Source: Stereocaulon alpinum
Lineage: Eukaryota > Ascomycota > Lecanoromycetes > Lecanorales > Stereocaulaceae
Direction of reading: 5' to 3'
NCBI GenBank assembly: GCA_018257865.1
Contig: JAEUBA010000103.1
Span: forward strand, 1-64,000
DNA length: 64,000 bases
The notes beneath the pieces are model-generated. The model did no database searches. It was not told the origin of the DNA and saw only the letters and a program-made list of their open reading frames with translations. Shown here one piece after another: positions 24,277-38,000 of the stretch. Every line of letters starts with the position of its first letter. Position 1 is the first letter of the stretch. The translations under genes and the position numbers were made by a program.

Positions 24277-25840
24277 ATGGCCGACACAGACGATGAGTAT
24301 GTGCAGGACATTTCTGATGATGAGGTCGAAGACCACCGAGTTACTCGTGGCGCTGGAGGAGGATCGAGAGCGACAGGTCAAGGACTCCGAGGGGGAGGGT
24401 GGGAAGTGACTCGCACATGGGAGAATGTCGTAGAAGGAGCGGATGGTACCATCAACTCTACTGTCGAGGGTCTTCTAGAAGCAGGCAAGCGGAAGAGGTG
24501 AGAGGCACATGGTGAAAAGACACCTCCTACCCCCACTGTTGGAGCATCATGCCAACAGAGGAATGCGACGTAGATTGCTCAAGGATACTACACCGCTCCA
24601 ACGAGGCATCATACGCCATCTACTCCTCGTCCTCGATCTCTCTACTGCCATGTCCGAAAAGGACCTGCGTCCAACTCGCTACCTCCTGACCCTTCGCTAT
24701 ACCACAGCCTTCATAACCGAATTCTTCGAGCAGAACCCCATCTCCCAGCTCGGTATAATCGGTACTCGCGACGGACTAGCCCTTACCATCTCACCTCTCT
24801 CTGGCAATCCGAACGACCACATAGCCAACGTTCAGAAACTACAAGACCAGGAACCTAAAGGCCAACCTTCCCTTCAGAATGCCCTCGATATGGCTCGCGC
24901 AGCGCTTTTTCACGCTCCAACACATACTACAAGAGAAGTTCTCATATTGTTTGGCTCCCTTATCTCCTCGGACCCAGGCGACATCCACACAACCATCTCC
25001 GCGCTCGTAAAGTCGCACATCACAGTGCAGATAATTGGTCTAGCGGCGCAAGTTGCCATTTGCCAGACCCTTGCAAACCGCACGAACCCTTCTCTTCCAC
25101 TATCCCAAACCTATACCGTGGCTCTCAATGAGCAACACTACCGTGACCTTTTCATGCGCGCTACAACTCCTCCAACGACCCCTCAATCAACGAAAGAAGG
25201 TAGTGGCGTTCAGAGCAGTCTACTAATGATGGGGTTTCCCTCTCGCATCGTTGATGCTAGTCCCACGCTTTGCGCATGCCATAGCCGGCCTACTACAGGA
25301 GGATATCTATGTTCGAGATGCAGCAGTAAAGTCTGTAGCTTGCCTACGCAGTGTCCGGCCTGCGGACTCACCTTAATCCTAAGTACGCATTTAGCGCGCA
25401 GCTATCACCACCTCTTTCCTCTGCGGAATTGGAAAGAGGTCAGCTGGGCTAAAGCAAGTGCTTCGAAACAAACATGCTGTTTTGGATGCCAGATGCCCTT
25501 TCCTGAAAGACCTACGAACAACCACAGAAGACAGTCTTCCGGCGCTGGCGGACAGAACCATGATCGGATCGCCCTTGGTACGACACGAGGTCAGCCCAAG
25601 GCGCCAAAAATTGTACCGAAGACTCAGTCAGCAGCCAGCAAAGATGGAGTCTCTGAGTCTGGTCGCTACGAGTGCGAGACCTGTGGCCGCTTCTTCTGCA
25701 TCGATTGTGATGTCTTTGCGCATGAGGTGGTACATAATTGCCCTGGATGTCAAAGTAGGGAAGGGATCTTGCAGGCTCAGGCTCATGGTGCCTTGAACGT
25801 TGGGGAGATGGAGGGGTTAGAGGAAGCGCAAAATTCCTGA
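24277..25840 (+). CDS. SSL1: TFIIH core subunit Ssl1 (p44 homologue)
   Basis: Subunit of general transcription and nucleotide-excision-repair factor TFIIH; it binds and stimulates the Rad3/XPD helicase. Two exons (24,277-24,497 and 24,574-25,840; intron 76 nt) give 495 aa. The acidic N-terminus is followed by TWENVVEG, then LLKDTTPLQRGIIRHLLLVL and DLSTAM, the start of the Ssl1-type von Willebrand A domain (about 75-245). The middle has MGFPSRI, a conserved p44 motif. The C-terminus has two cysteine-rich modules: CACHSRPTTGGYLCSRC to CPACGLTL, followed by HLFPL, and a RING-like C4C4 segment (CETCGRFFC, CIDCD, HNCPGC). Length is close to other filamentous-fungal Ssl1 proteins. The gene appears intact and is the last confidently intact gene before a long gene-poor stretch. 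Confidence 0.94.
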
Positions 25841-27019
25841 AGGGATCAGGATTGGGAATATTGGATCATCTACTTTGCTTACAGTGAGCGCAATTCAAAG
25901 TGTGGAAGCATGCAAGCGACGTGGCGTTTTGGGAGATATGGACGATACCCCGGTGTGCCAACGATCGAGAAGATTAACTCGAAGACCTCATTAATTTCAA
26001 GAAGCTAACAATGACGGTACAGGGCTTGCTTTACCCACCGATGCCTTGCATTCTGCTCTCAATCCCTTTATGAGGACAAGCTTTCAGCAAGTCCGCAGCT
26101 CCAAGGGCAATTTCACCACTGTTCCTCAGATACAAGTCCTTCGTAAGTGTCCGCGATCAGAAATCTAAGCGCATGCCCCAACCCTCCCATTGTCCGCTCT
26201 TGTAAACTTGCAGATTTGATTCCGGCTCTAGAATTGCATCATCTCGTACCTCGCATCTCCTCGAAATGCTTCCTTGTATGAGTACTTTGGACGTCCAACA
26301 GCTATCCGGCACTAGTCCATCTCGGTTCTGTTCATATTGAACAACAAAGTCAATCGGCTTACCTTCCGCAATTGTCTTTTTGATTTCTTTGAGCTGGAGA
26401 GGTCCTTTGTCATGGTGGATTATGGTAGGGTGCAAAAAGCTGGTGTATTCTTCTGCAGTGAAAGCTAGCTAAGTAGCATATTCGGAATGCTTCCGAGTAG
26501 TAGCAAGCATTAAGCTTGCTACTGCGGAAAAACTGCGGAATATAACTCCGAGCATCATCCACAATGCGCAATGGCACTATGAGCATGCGCATTGGTATCA
26601 TAAGCTTGCTAAGCAAGCAAGCAAGCCTCCATTCCGTGACATCCTTTTGTTGTTTGCACTTCCAGAGTGGCCATATCGCACCACCCCATGTCCAACGAAT
26701 ATTTCTGGCACGCCATCTGTTGCCCCTCATTTGCAAGTTCTGGGTGCTGAAGTCCTTGGACGAGGCAACTTTCCTGTCCTTGCCATCTCTCTTGTGTGAG
26801 TACTCTCCATATCTTTGCCGTTGCCAAGTCCTACCATCCAAGATTGCCGATCTGGATTTATACATAGCTTTCTTGATGATCAAAGCCTCATCTATCGGTG
26901 GTGTGTGAGGTTTTGTTTCGACAGCTCTCGAAAGTTGGCACATCATCGCAAGCAATGACTACTACGTGCTTCTCCATTTCCCCCATACCTCAACTGTGCA
27001 GCCAACCTTATCGATCACC
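25841..27019. other. Gene-poor: unrecognised broken frames
   Basis: Minus-strand frames at 26,157-26,435 and 26,410-26,955 look protein-like but fit no family I know and do not join into one model. A short word around 26,586-26,640, ending CATTCCGTGAC, recurs at about 39,850-39,892, suggesting two relics of one repeated gene (the minus frame reads CHGMEA in both). AAGC/TTGC microsatellite-like runs lie near 26,600-26,625. Confidence 0.35.
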
Positions 27020-27048
27020 GACATGATCGACTGAAACCAAATTCATTA

Positions 27049-27640
27049 GCGTTCGACAAAGCGAGATCTACTCTCAATTAGCATGGTCAGCCGGGTCCAA
27101 GTTATACGGCGAAAATAGTGAGCTCTATCGCCTACGCTTTGAAGACTCTCGTCTTTCTGAGGTTCAGCCATAATGCACGACGTCCTGATCGCGTACTTCT
27201 CTTCCAACAATTGTGCCATGCCTATGTTCTCGGGGGGCCCAAAACGTTCCCTCAGAAATGACATCCATTCGTCGAGTTCTTGCCCGTAAGTGAGGAGGCG
27301 TTTCTCGGCGTCAGTAACTTGTGAGGTATACCATTCCAGTGCTTCACCTCGTAGGCATGATTATAAGTTTTCACGCACAAGCTCTGTGCCTTTGGTGCGG
27401 GAGACATCTTGAATTCTATTAATGAGTACGATGACATTACGGAAGAAGGTTCCTTTGCCGGTATTTTCTATGCCAGGGCCAGTGTCAGCAGACTTGTTGT
27501 TGGAGAAGCGGTCGAGGCGTCCGATGTCATCAGGGTTGAACTGAGGGCTGTGTAAGCTGTAAGGCTCCTTAGGGGGTCCTGGTTCCCCTGGGGCCTGGGA
27601 GTCCCGGCCCGGTAGTGAAGAGAGTGGTATGCGAAGTGTG
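27049..27640 (-). pseudogene. Retrotransposon gag-like relic
   Basis: One minus-strand frame reads FFRNVIVLINRIQDVSRTKG, then TELVRENL, a TAA stop (27,361-27,363), then SCLRGEALEWYTSQVTDAEK, GQELDEWMSFLRERFGPP and ALLEEKY-like sequence (here AQLLEEKY). The pattern LRG-A-EWY, followed by W--L--RF, is that of gag capsid domains of fungal LTR retroelements. The stop replaces what would be a Gln codon (CAA to TAA), as expected from C-to-T mutation. Upstream, FNPDDIG is also typical of such proteins. No protease, reverse transcriptase or LTR is seen nearby, so this is a lone decayed fragment. Family assignment rests on motif memory, not a search. Confidence 0.55.
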
Positions 27641-28500
27641 AAGCCAACTATGCCTATGCAGCTCACAAGTATCCATAGGCGCTGTCCAAAGGAATGGGTA
27701 CATGAGATCGGCATTTTGCCAGCAATAGAGCCAAGATTGAGACGAATATGAAAGAGAGAAAGGATTGATGACCAATGTTTCCAAATGTGAATATGGACTA
27801 GATGCTGTTCCTGATCTGTAAGAAGCTCAACAGGCACGAGTAATACACTGTACATGAAATTTCTGCAGGATTGCGGCTGGAGACTGTAACGTACTTATCT
27901 GGGTGTTGCTTGCTTTCACGATGGTGGACGTATGTGAATCCGATGCAGATGTCGCTTCCGGGTCGTGTTGGAGGACCTTGGATTGCTGATAGAGGACTCC
28001 AAATTCTAATGGCAGGAATGTCGGTACGTGCAACGCATAAGCGTGGAGGTGTGGAGAGAACGGGCAAGCATATGAAGTAGTGTAGGAATGCATAGCGTGG
28101 GAATGTCGAGGCGGAATCGATGAGTGCCATCCTGGGCGGAAAGATCGTTGGTCTCCATTGGTGGATTGGATGCTGGAGATACCGGATCTTTAACGAAAAT
28201 CATGCAGTGCATCTTGCAACGTATACCATGCGAAGCGGATTAACCTCACCCTCCCAACGACGGAGCGCCGGGCGCACATCTTGGCCCAACCCCCCAAAAA
28301 TGCCTTTCACAAAATGGCGAAGCTTACCAGCTGTGCTCTCTATCTGTGGTGACAATCTCCTTACAGCAGCTGTTACCATAGATTGAAGCCCATCCACGAT
28401 GACAACATTCAATTGGTATGTCTGTGGATGTTGCTGCTCTGACAGCCGCTGCACGCACGCCTCAGTAGCCAGCGCGAACCAGGCGATAGTAATGTGTCTA
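27641..28500. other. Gene-poor: unrecognised frames
   Basis: Minus-strand frames (for example 27,798-28,130 and 28,200-28,517) are open but have no recognised domain. Bases 28,150-28,220 resemble 28,930-29,010 (shared GCTGGAGATACC and AGTGCATCTTGCA words), so they belong to the duplicated set described next. Confidence 0.3.
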
Positions 28501-28504
28501 AGCG

Positions 28505-29075
28505 CCATCGACAGCAACCCTTATCCGCGACTCCTAACGATAGCGATGGGCGACACAGGGGCTAGTATGGGAGCATGAAGTATAGGAATGTTATGCCGCG
28601 ATCAGTGGTCTCCATATCTTGGAGTAAGCTCGTCGTGTTTTATCGCTGATTCGTTGAATCTGGTGGAGGTCCTCGTTATCGTCAACAAATTCTTCAGAGT
28701 GAAGATGGATTGGATTGAATGCTAGAGACATGGGTTTCGGACCACATATATCAAAAGTATTCTGCGACTATTAGCACCCATACTAGATATAGTCTTAGCA
28801 CCGTTGATAGCGACGCATGTTCGGTCCTTTAAGGATGGCGATAGGCGACATAGTGGCTAATATGGGAGCATAAAGTATAGGGATCTCACGCCGGGATCGA
28901 TACATCCCAAGTTAGGAGAGAAACTCGATTTCTCTGTTGCTGGATTGCATGCTGGAGATACCAGATCTCGAACGAGATTTGTGAAGTGCATCTTGCACCC
29001 AACAGGACCCAGGCGATATGTAGCGTATCTCAATATCATCGACAGCGACGCTTGTTCGCTCCTTCAAGGATGGCG
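28505..29075. repeat. Diverged tandem duplications
   Basis: Related segments begin near 28,505, 28,803 and 29,036. They share a word like ATCGACAGCGACGC and then a GGATGGCGATAGGCGACA-like stretch. The first two continue with a segment close to TAGTATGGGAGCATGAAGTAT, then ATAGGGATC-like sequence. Spacing is about 230-300 bp and identity looks moderate (many substitutions and small gaps). No copy keeps a long reading frame. Confidence 0.6.
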
Positions 29076-32000
29076 CATCGATGTACCCTCCCATCCGACT
29101 CAATCTTTGCTGTAGTAGCATGAAAGTAATCCCTCTAGAAGATAAAAATGCTCTCGGTGAAATAGAATGTTCAACGTGCCACGAGGACCAAGTATGTCGT
29201 AGGCAGGTGTAGGCGTTGCGTAGAATCCATGAAAGGATCTTCACAATTTCAGTACGAAACGGGTCTCAACAGCGTGTTCCTTTCGATATCCAATACGCTT
29301 CATCTTTTCGCAGAACATTGAATCGCGGTTGGATCGTTTCTGCATCCCATATTTCATGGCCTGTAAGCTCACGGCCAAAGGTACACTCCTCCGGATATGC
29401 AGTATCCAGCCAGGGAGCGCTGGTCCCTCTGATCACTGTGTTAAGAAACTTTGACGCGATGGCTTTTGTACTGCTGCTGACAATAGCGATGAATGTGGGT
29501 GTAGCACCGCGAAGGTTCGTGCGGCAGGATGTAGGTTCAGCGCCATGCTCATTGAATTTCCTCCCGATGGTTAGTGTTGGTGGGTTTCAGTGAGCTTACG
29601 TGGGTGTAGATGAGTGTTCTGATTGTATGCAGCTGGAGAGACTCGTTCAAGGAGGGTCCTTAGGCCAGGCAAGTCGTAGGCATGAAGTTTTCTGGTTTCT
29701 AGCACTGCTCTTGAGAAATATACACTGTAGCCTATGCATGCTGTGGCCGGCGGAGATGCGAGCTTTCAGATGCATCTGCTGTCTGTCTTGAGAAGCTCTA
29801 TTGTGACATGCTCAGTTCTGAGTCTGCTCTATGGTTATTTCTAGCCGGTAGTGTAAAATTCCGATTTAAAGTTCTCGAATCGTTGACTTTTGTCGAAGAA
29901 GTCACTGATGATGACATTAAAGAGAGCAGACGTTTTTGAGGGTTTCTCTCAAACTGCGAATATCGGATTTGCCAAGATAGTTGATGGAGTAGATGTGATG
30001 AGAATTATTTGAATGAAGGAGAGAATAATTGACCAGCCATTATCTTGGTCACTTGATGAGGTAGACAGCCGCTGAACTATGGCATTGAATGACGATCCAG
30101 AGCTGCGAACATCCCAAAAGCTCCACGAAAGGCGTACAGAATGGAGACTTTCAGAGTGTAAACTCATGATGACACTTGTTGCTTGGGAGCCCGGAACGGA
30201 GATCGCGCTAACGAGTCCTGGAGCATCTGTCCATTATTGCATATCCGAGCCCGTGTGATTGAAGCACTTGTTTGGTTGGCTTTCATGGACGATGACGAGC
30301 ACAGGCCAAGGACTCAGTTCGGTTCTGTCACAAAGTCTATTGCAAATATCTGTTGAATGTTTGTTTCACAGAGTCCAGATCACCGTCAGGCATATATATT
30401 GGCGTGGGGATTGTTTCGATTGCTCTTGCTTACGCACTCGCGCAAGCACTCCACAGCATCTCTGCTTGCGATCTCCTTCGAAGTTTTCTAGCATATCGAC
30501 GTCGAAGGAAGACTCCCTTCCGGCTTCATCGACGGTGCAAAGAGTCCTTCCGATCTTAGTTGCTTATAATCTTTTAACTCCTTGTCAAGCTGGTCGTAGG
30601 AGATTGTGTGTCTTTGAGATGTTGATCGAGAACTGGCCATCCAATTTGATCGGTGTTGTCCAATGTTCTATGCACTTCCTCCCATTTAAAATTCTCCCAT
30701 ACCTATCAAAGAGGGATTCTTCTCTCATACTAATATCATCTTCACCTGCATTGACGTCCTTCATAGTCATCCAGTGCACACTAGTCTGGACTAGATCAAA
30801 CAGATCTTTTCTTGTTTGAAAATCGGGCATTCATGGACAACTTAGATCGGTTGCTCAACGACAAGAGACGACATTAACAGGTGTAGTAGCCCTCGCAGGT
30901 GCTACATGAGGACCTATGACGAGAGCAAATACCAGGCCTATGATGCTATCATCCATGATATTTCATGTTTCGCAGAAGTGACTCCAATTTACGAGTGAAG
31001 GTCTCTCCTCATCGAGACTGGGTAAGCAATCCACTCTTCAAACACATTAATGTGTAAGACCTGATGCATGTTCTGCACAGTTCTAAGTAGCAGATATCCA
31101 TGGATCAAGCGCCGCATACTTCTTCGCTTGTCATACGTCCGATTTGACTTGTTCAATGAGCCTTTGCATGGTATCAAGGACTCTTCTCAATAGAATATCT
31201 TAGTGAATGTAGGCCTTATACTTGCTCTCATCTATTGGAACAGGATCAGGCACATCTCACGGTACGTTCATTCCCTTTCTCGCCAGGGTGGACCATTTCT
31301 TGTATAGTCCGTTCTTGTGCTTGAGATCTGGTGGGCCTCCTTCAAAAATGTCTCAGTGTGTGGCATACTCTCGGTGACCAGATTTGGGTTGACGCAATAA
31401 AGATGAACAGTAGGTGGACTGCCGACTTCTTACGTCAAATTTAATCCAAATTGGGGAAGAGCAGATGGCATGACAGTGTCAGAGCTTTGGAGCACACATG
31501 ATGTCCCGACTCCCTATGTCGGACAGTTCGTATGTTGTCACGAAAGCCTGGATTAGTATCGGTGTGATAGAGGGATCGCTATGTGTGCTCGAATCAGCCT
31601 TTGTACCGAAAGGAAACACTAGCGTTCTGCTCTTGATAGCCGAGAGCGCTTCGTACAGTCTCTCAATCATCTTCGTCCACTCTCGCAACCAGTTACCTAC
31701 CACTTTCGCTGGTACGATAACGAAGCTGCCCAAGTGGCTTCCAATGCCAGCTTGGAGACGTCTGGCACAGACCTTATGCGACCTTTGGCGAAGTCGAGAA
31801 TGCAGGGGTCCTCCTCCATCAGGTCCACAGCGTTATTAAAACGTGCGAGGATATCTTTTCCCGCCTCTGGTGTAAATCCCAGGAATTCCAAGGTTTCTAA
31901 GCTCTCGAGGACTTTAGGTACTTCAACTGATCCTTCCGAGTCCGAAGACGATGATTTAGAGAGTGCGACATATCTGATTGTTTGCCAGCTATCGCGAATA

Positions 32001-35000
32001 GATATGTATTCTCCAGATGCAGATAGCAGACGATAGGTAGATTGATCTAGGACTTATATCTGAGACGAGGATAACATAGTAGCTAGTAATAATCTGGACA
32101 CTCTCTTAGTTTAACATTCTAACATATACGGGGTTACCGCGAAGCTGGTTGAAATCGTAGGAAACTGACCTTTGCTGTTTTGATAAGTATCGGATGCATT
32201 TCCAAGAATGCAAGATGCCTTCAATGCGAGTAAAAGTGCTTGAGACAGATGAAGGGCATTGAAGATTGCAGGGTGATATTGAGAAAGGGTTTTGGCCATG
32301 CTGCAGTATGTATAAACACCTCTGGAGAGAAGCGGCTAATATAAGAGCTTGTAAGAGTGTCGAATATCTGTTGGCTATTTGCGGCCAATGCTGGATCCGC
32401 TGAACGGTTCGTGTTGAAGGAACCGTGCCTGGGAGTTTCTAGAGTCAATACTGCGGCAGGGTGACGAGAGAAGTTTTTATAAGGGAAAACGAAATTTATA
32501 GTGTATTCGAAGGATCGGCTGTTCTGCTGCATCATCGGCTTCACCCCAGCTCACGTAAACGTAGTAGTATCCAATACCAACGCGAGCGACCTTGATGGCG
32601 GTGGGATCGTAACGGCTACTTTTGCAATCTGCTGAGCAATCCGACCTTTTCTATCCTGCAAATTGTACACGGCGTTATTGCATACTGTATGCAGCCCGGA
32701 CCAACGCCGTGTACCAAGTAGGATCCCAATCGGCTTCAACCGCTGGGGTGTAGAGGCTGCATGTCTGGGAAGAGTTGAGGAGAAGAGATTCCGAGGGGAT
32801 GAAGATCAGCCTCCCATGAGTATGACGAACAAAGCATAGACCCCAAGATCATTGCAACTCTGGCAAAACCTAGGTTCCTCAGCCAGAAGGAGGATAGTAA
32901 ACGTGAAGGAATCGAACATTCACAAACCTGATTCTTGAAATTGAACATCTCTTAAAGCCTTCTCGTCGCCAGAATATTTCCTCAATGATATCATAGACCG
33001 ATAGGACCAAAGCATTCCCGTGTAACAGTGTGGCAGGCCGTGTTACCGCTTGATACTTGGTGATGTCCAAAGTTACTCTGGGGAAGTAACCTTGATCTTT
33101 TGGTCTAGTCCCGACCTTATCTCTGAGGTGCTTAGTGTTATGTGCAGATGTTCAGGCCCATTGTATTCTTCATTTTCAGAAAGCTCTGGTTTCGCACGCG
33201 CATCGTCCACCAAGTCTAGTGGGAGTCTCTCGACTCGGATTATCTAGGCTCAACTCGTTCCGGAAAGATCGATGGCCGGCAGATACAGAGACTGAGACCC
33301 GGAAGGCGTATGGTATTCGTCGTTCCTCCACTGGTCCTAGTGGGGTTGATACCGTTGAGGCTTGGTTCACAGAGGTGGTTGAGTAGAACTACTTTCTAAA
33401 TCATCCTTTTGCATAGACGAGATTGTTCCCACCTGGAGTTTTGGTACCGAATTTTTGGGCATCCCTATCAGGCGTTCACGTTCTGAGAATCTCGGTCGCC
33501 TTCTTTTAGGTTGATAGGAACCGGGATGTTTGATCAGCCATTGGTACATTGGGAACCCTAGAGTCATCCAATTCCTCGTATACGCGGCTGCCGGGTACTC
33601 TGCGGGGTTAAACGTGCTGCTGTAGATATAGAAATGCGTTCCAGCCCGGACCAAGCCCACTGCGTGCTATTAAGCGAGGCCCTCGTTGTCTTGGCTCGCG
33701 CTGTTGAGGTTGCTGTATACCAGGGCGGAGCCTCTCATGTTCCTGTTCTCTTTTTAGGTTCTTATCTTCATCCGTAGACGTCTTATCCTTCCGATTTATA
33801 TTTAGTCATGCCATTTCCACGTCTTATAAATCGTCGTACTGCTTATGCTGCAAAGTATCATGTGCAACTCCCTTCTCGCTGTCCCTGGCATCGAGGACGT
33901 CATCATCTTGTCGCTCGGAGGAGTAACGAGTGCGAATTGTACCGTGGGAACACAAAGCCCATCGATTTGGTACCGTCGATTAAGTAGACAGCTTCCTTCC
34001 GGCGCCTGTAAGGGGATCTAACCTATATTGTCTTGGCAATGATTACGATCACTTTCGGGCTCAGTCTGACAAGCTTCAGGTTGTCATGTACGGTGAGTAG
34101 GTTGATAGAGGATAGGACGGAAAAGACAGAGATCGATTTGTTGTATAAGGTGAGCAGGTTGATAGAGGAGCCAAGTACCATCTATATTTCCTGCTAGTAG
34201 TCTAAGATTTCCGCCCTCCATGACCGTCTGGTTTGGGACCTGGGTATTGCCTGCGACTAAGCGGATGTTTCACAAGAACTTGCGGCTAGTTAGAGTTGAA
34301 ACATCCATCATAACATGGTAGAGTCTGAGAGAGATTTTCCTTCCGTGCATGCGGACATGGAAAGTGGGTTATTCGTGCTCCGCTACAGCTTCGTCAAGCT
34401 CTCTCTTGGGGAGTTGGAAGTCTGTTATCTTTGCTCTCGCCGATATTGCCCTGTCTGATGATTTCTCCCCGCAATGAATCACATCTGGTGTTTCTCTTGC
34501 GAGCAATCGACCCCGTATCCCATTGGCAGAGGTCCACAGCTCTATAACCGCGTAAAAGATCGAAATACCGTAACTTAGATGCAGATTAGATGCCGCAACA
34601 TATCGAGCTTAGTCTCGACACCGTTACCTGAAGCTACAACGTATTGCTAGTCACTGTGGTTGATGACATCTTCAAAGTTAATTACTGCCCAGATCCAAGG
34701 TGAAAGATGGGGAATTCGGTTTCCGCTTTTGTCTGCTCTCGTCCAAATCTCCGAGTAAGATTCATGTGACAAGAGTTGCGCGGTACATGTTGCGCAAGAG
34801 CCCGCAAGCATCGATAGAGGCCTGGAAGAAATCATAAGAGGGTAAAGATCCTGCCATTTGTTGTTGATCAGCATCCCACAAGTTCTCAGACTTCAGCACA
34901 GACTTGAGCTAATGATGTCCACACCCATGTCAATGAGACTCACATTCCTCCGAACTTGTGGTCGAATACAGAGTGCGCTCATAGTCAGCCGTCAATGCCT

Positions 35001-38000
35001 ACTCTGAAGCGTGTAGCTGTAATGTTCACACACTCCCAGCGGTAATCTCATCATCGTACCATGAAGTTAAAGCAGCAGTAATATTATTATTGTCCGAACT
35101 TCGAAGCTGACAGCATATCTTCTTATGCCAATTCACTCCAGTCGCGGGTATCTCAGCTGAGACTATCGCACAGATCTCAAGCTTCGTTCCAAAGGCAGCA
35201 GAAAAAGCGTCACAGCATTCGAGAAGATAAAGTACCGAGAGGGTGCGTGAAGCCCAAGTCACCGACCATTCATCGAGGTATAAGATCTTTGATCCGTACA
35301 GATCAACAGGTAAGTAAAAAACAATGTCGCGCGAAACGCAAACCGTTGGGCCTCCTTGAGCTGCCCGAGTATGCACCACCTCTCCCAGTTTTTCGTCCCA
35401 TTACAGATTCTTAGACGGGTCATGTATGCTATCGAGCCGTCTCGGGTGGTTAGTGCTTTGTGGAGGTTCTCCATTCATCAGCGTCTTGGATCGATATCTT
35501 CTTGCTTGCTTGCTGCTGTGATTTACAAATGGACGTAGGCTTTCTACTTTCAGCAAGAGCTCGTCATACACTTCCTCTTGCGCTTTCGGACTTTGCCTTT
35601 GAGCGCGGCCTTTCGCTTCGGTTGAGGTCCACACCGCCGTCCAATCTGTCCACGTCGAGATCCTTCTATTGGAGAATTGATATCGCTGTCGTATTCTTCT
35701 TTGATAGCTATAAAAAGATTAAAACAAATATACAAGAGCTAGAATCAATACTTATACTTTGTTCTGTGAGACTAAATTCTATAGCCTGTTCCACTATTGG
35801 TAGACCCGTGGTATCACGTTTCGCTGTTATGCGTTCTCGTCGGGCCCAAATTGTATGACTTGAGCCATGAAGACTTCGAATCTCCGGGATAGTCGTCACA
35901 AATGACCACATTTCTCATTCTTTTGCGGAGTTTTGTAACAGGTAACGAACCAGTAAAGTTGTGATCGTTTTGCCATATCGCTTCAGTAGATCGATGAAAC
36001 GACGAGTGAAAGATTGGCCAAGGCTCGAGGAGGCTATCGATCCGTAGACACATTACCAGAGACAACGGTGGCCTTGAAGCTCGCCTTCGCTATTGTCCAC
36101 TATCTTCGTAGCCACAATATATCAGACGTTCACAGGTTTCTAAATCGTTTGGGTAGGTGTAGCCATAGCCAAGCCCATATTCCACCATTGCAACTGGTTG
36201 CTTGCATTGAAGTCTAGGTCATTTCTGACATTCACGTACACAGCGTAGTGGACCTTTAAAGTGTGAATGGACATGATTTTTAGGGTGATATCCAAGATCG
36301 TGGTAGACTTTTCCCACTGAACTCGCTCAATCCTCAAGGTATCTCGGAAGTTCCTATGGATATGGAAGGTCATGCAAATAAGACGTAGGCTAAGACAAAA
36401 TTTGCCTGAAGATTCAACAAGTCTACCATTCTATATCATTCTCAGTCAGTAGATTCCAGCATGTAACGCTCGTTTGCGGGCAAGCCGTAACTGATATCCT
36501 CGTGCTGTGAAGCGTCTTCTAGGCATTGCTCATATTGGTTTCTCCTTCATCACGCAGGAAACGCATGACAAGGATGACCGGCGACAATGGCTAATGGACG
36601 ACGCCTAGCGTCACAGCCTGTAATTGATACTAGCTCATGATCTGGAACCCTTGGACGTAGAGCGCTGGCAAGTCAGCGGCAATTTTTGCCGAGCAACATC
36701 GTGTAGCAACGCAGCGGAGAAAGAAGTCCCGCGAGTACAGAAATTCAGTTCGTCGATTAAACTCCGCGTGAATGAGTGTTCGCTAGTTGCGGCTTCAAGT
36801 TGACGAGGACACCAGCGTGTTGTTTCTAGAAGCAAAGGTTTCTAGCTCTCTGTCTGATATAATGAGTTTTGGTCCCATACTCTCACACAACTTCTCCATT
36901 AGAGCTCAGATCTTCTTCTTTTTTCCGTGTCCGCTGCTCCTATCATGACTCTGACTCTTTTCGTGCCACACCAATTCACTCATACGTACTACTTCCTCCC
37001 ATTCCTGCCGTTCGGCCTCTTAAGGCTTTGGTATCCTGCTCGTCCATTCCATCGAACATATCATGCATTCGTATGCCCAGGCAGCTGATGCTGGATATGT
37101 GCCTGACGGTTAGTATCAAGGAGAGCAGAGGATACTGGGAGGAGTTGTCTGACAATCGGTGAAGCAAATGGATTAAGACTCTCTAGAAATCAGAGCAGCG
37201 AAATGTGACTGGGACAGGCCTGTTCGTCGGGGAGGAGCCTTACTGTCACGGGTGAGAAGATAGATATTACAGATCTTATGTGAATCTCTGAGACCGTGTG
37301 CATCGGCGCCTACTGCGAGCATTATGTGTCAACTGTCTCCGCACTTGGATTCTGGTCGTCGACGTAATTCCTGGCTACATTTGTGGCTGTAGCATCATCT
37401 TTAAGCTCGAAACATTGTTGACTTCGTATACGTTATTCGTCGATGGCTCACGTGGTAGGACGAGTAGGAATCTGGTAGCATTCTTCGGAGATATGGTCCA
37501 TCAGGGGGCAGCGTTAGCCGCGTAGAAGGGTTCCTTCCCGCACATGGAAGATGCCAGTATTCATCTGTATTCTCTGTTATCGTCCCAAGTTTACCCTCCA
37601 GTCTGTTTCCAAGCTGGCTCGATTGCATCTGGTCACGATCCCTGGCACATTTCGCAGCTCCACTGGGGGAGCTGACGGTCTGCGACCGTCATGAAGCATT
37701 CAGCTGGAGACAATAACCCCCGATAATGTCTTTGAGCTTAGATATTTATAAGGTGATCGAGCAGTAGTCTCTCAATAAGTTGGGAATGCTGAAAGATTCG
37801 GAAAGTAATTTCGAAGAATGGCTCTGACTGATGCCGAACATCATGAGCCAGCCAGCCGTAAGATTGCTCTAGCGTACATGTTCGAGTCGACGACAAGCCG
37901 TAACGAAGCCAGTCATTGTCGAGACCCCTCTGATGTGCAAGATGGTCGCCTCGACGTGTACCCATTGCTCGCCTAAGGCTCCGAATTACCTACGTCGACG

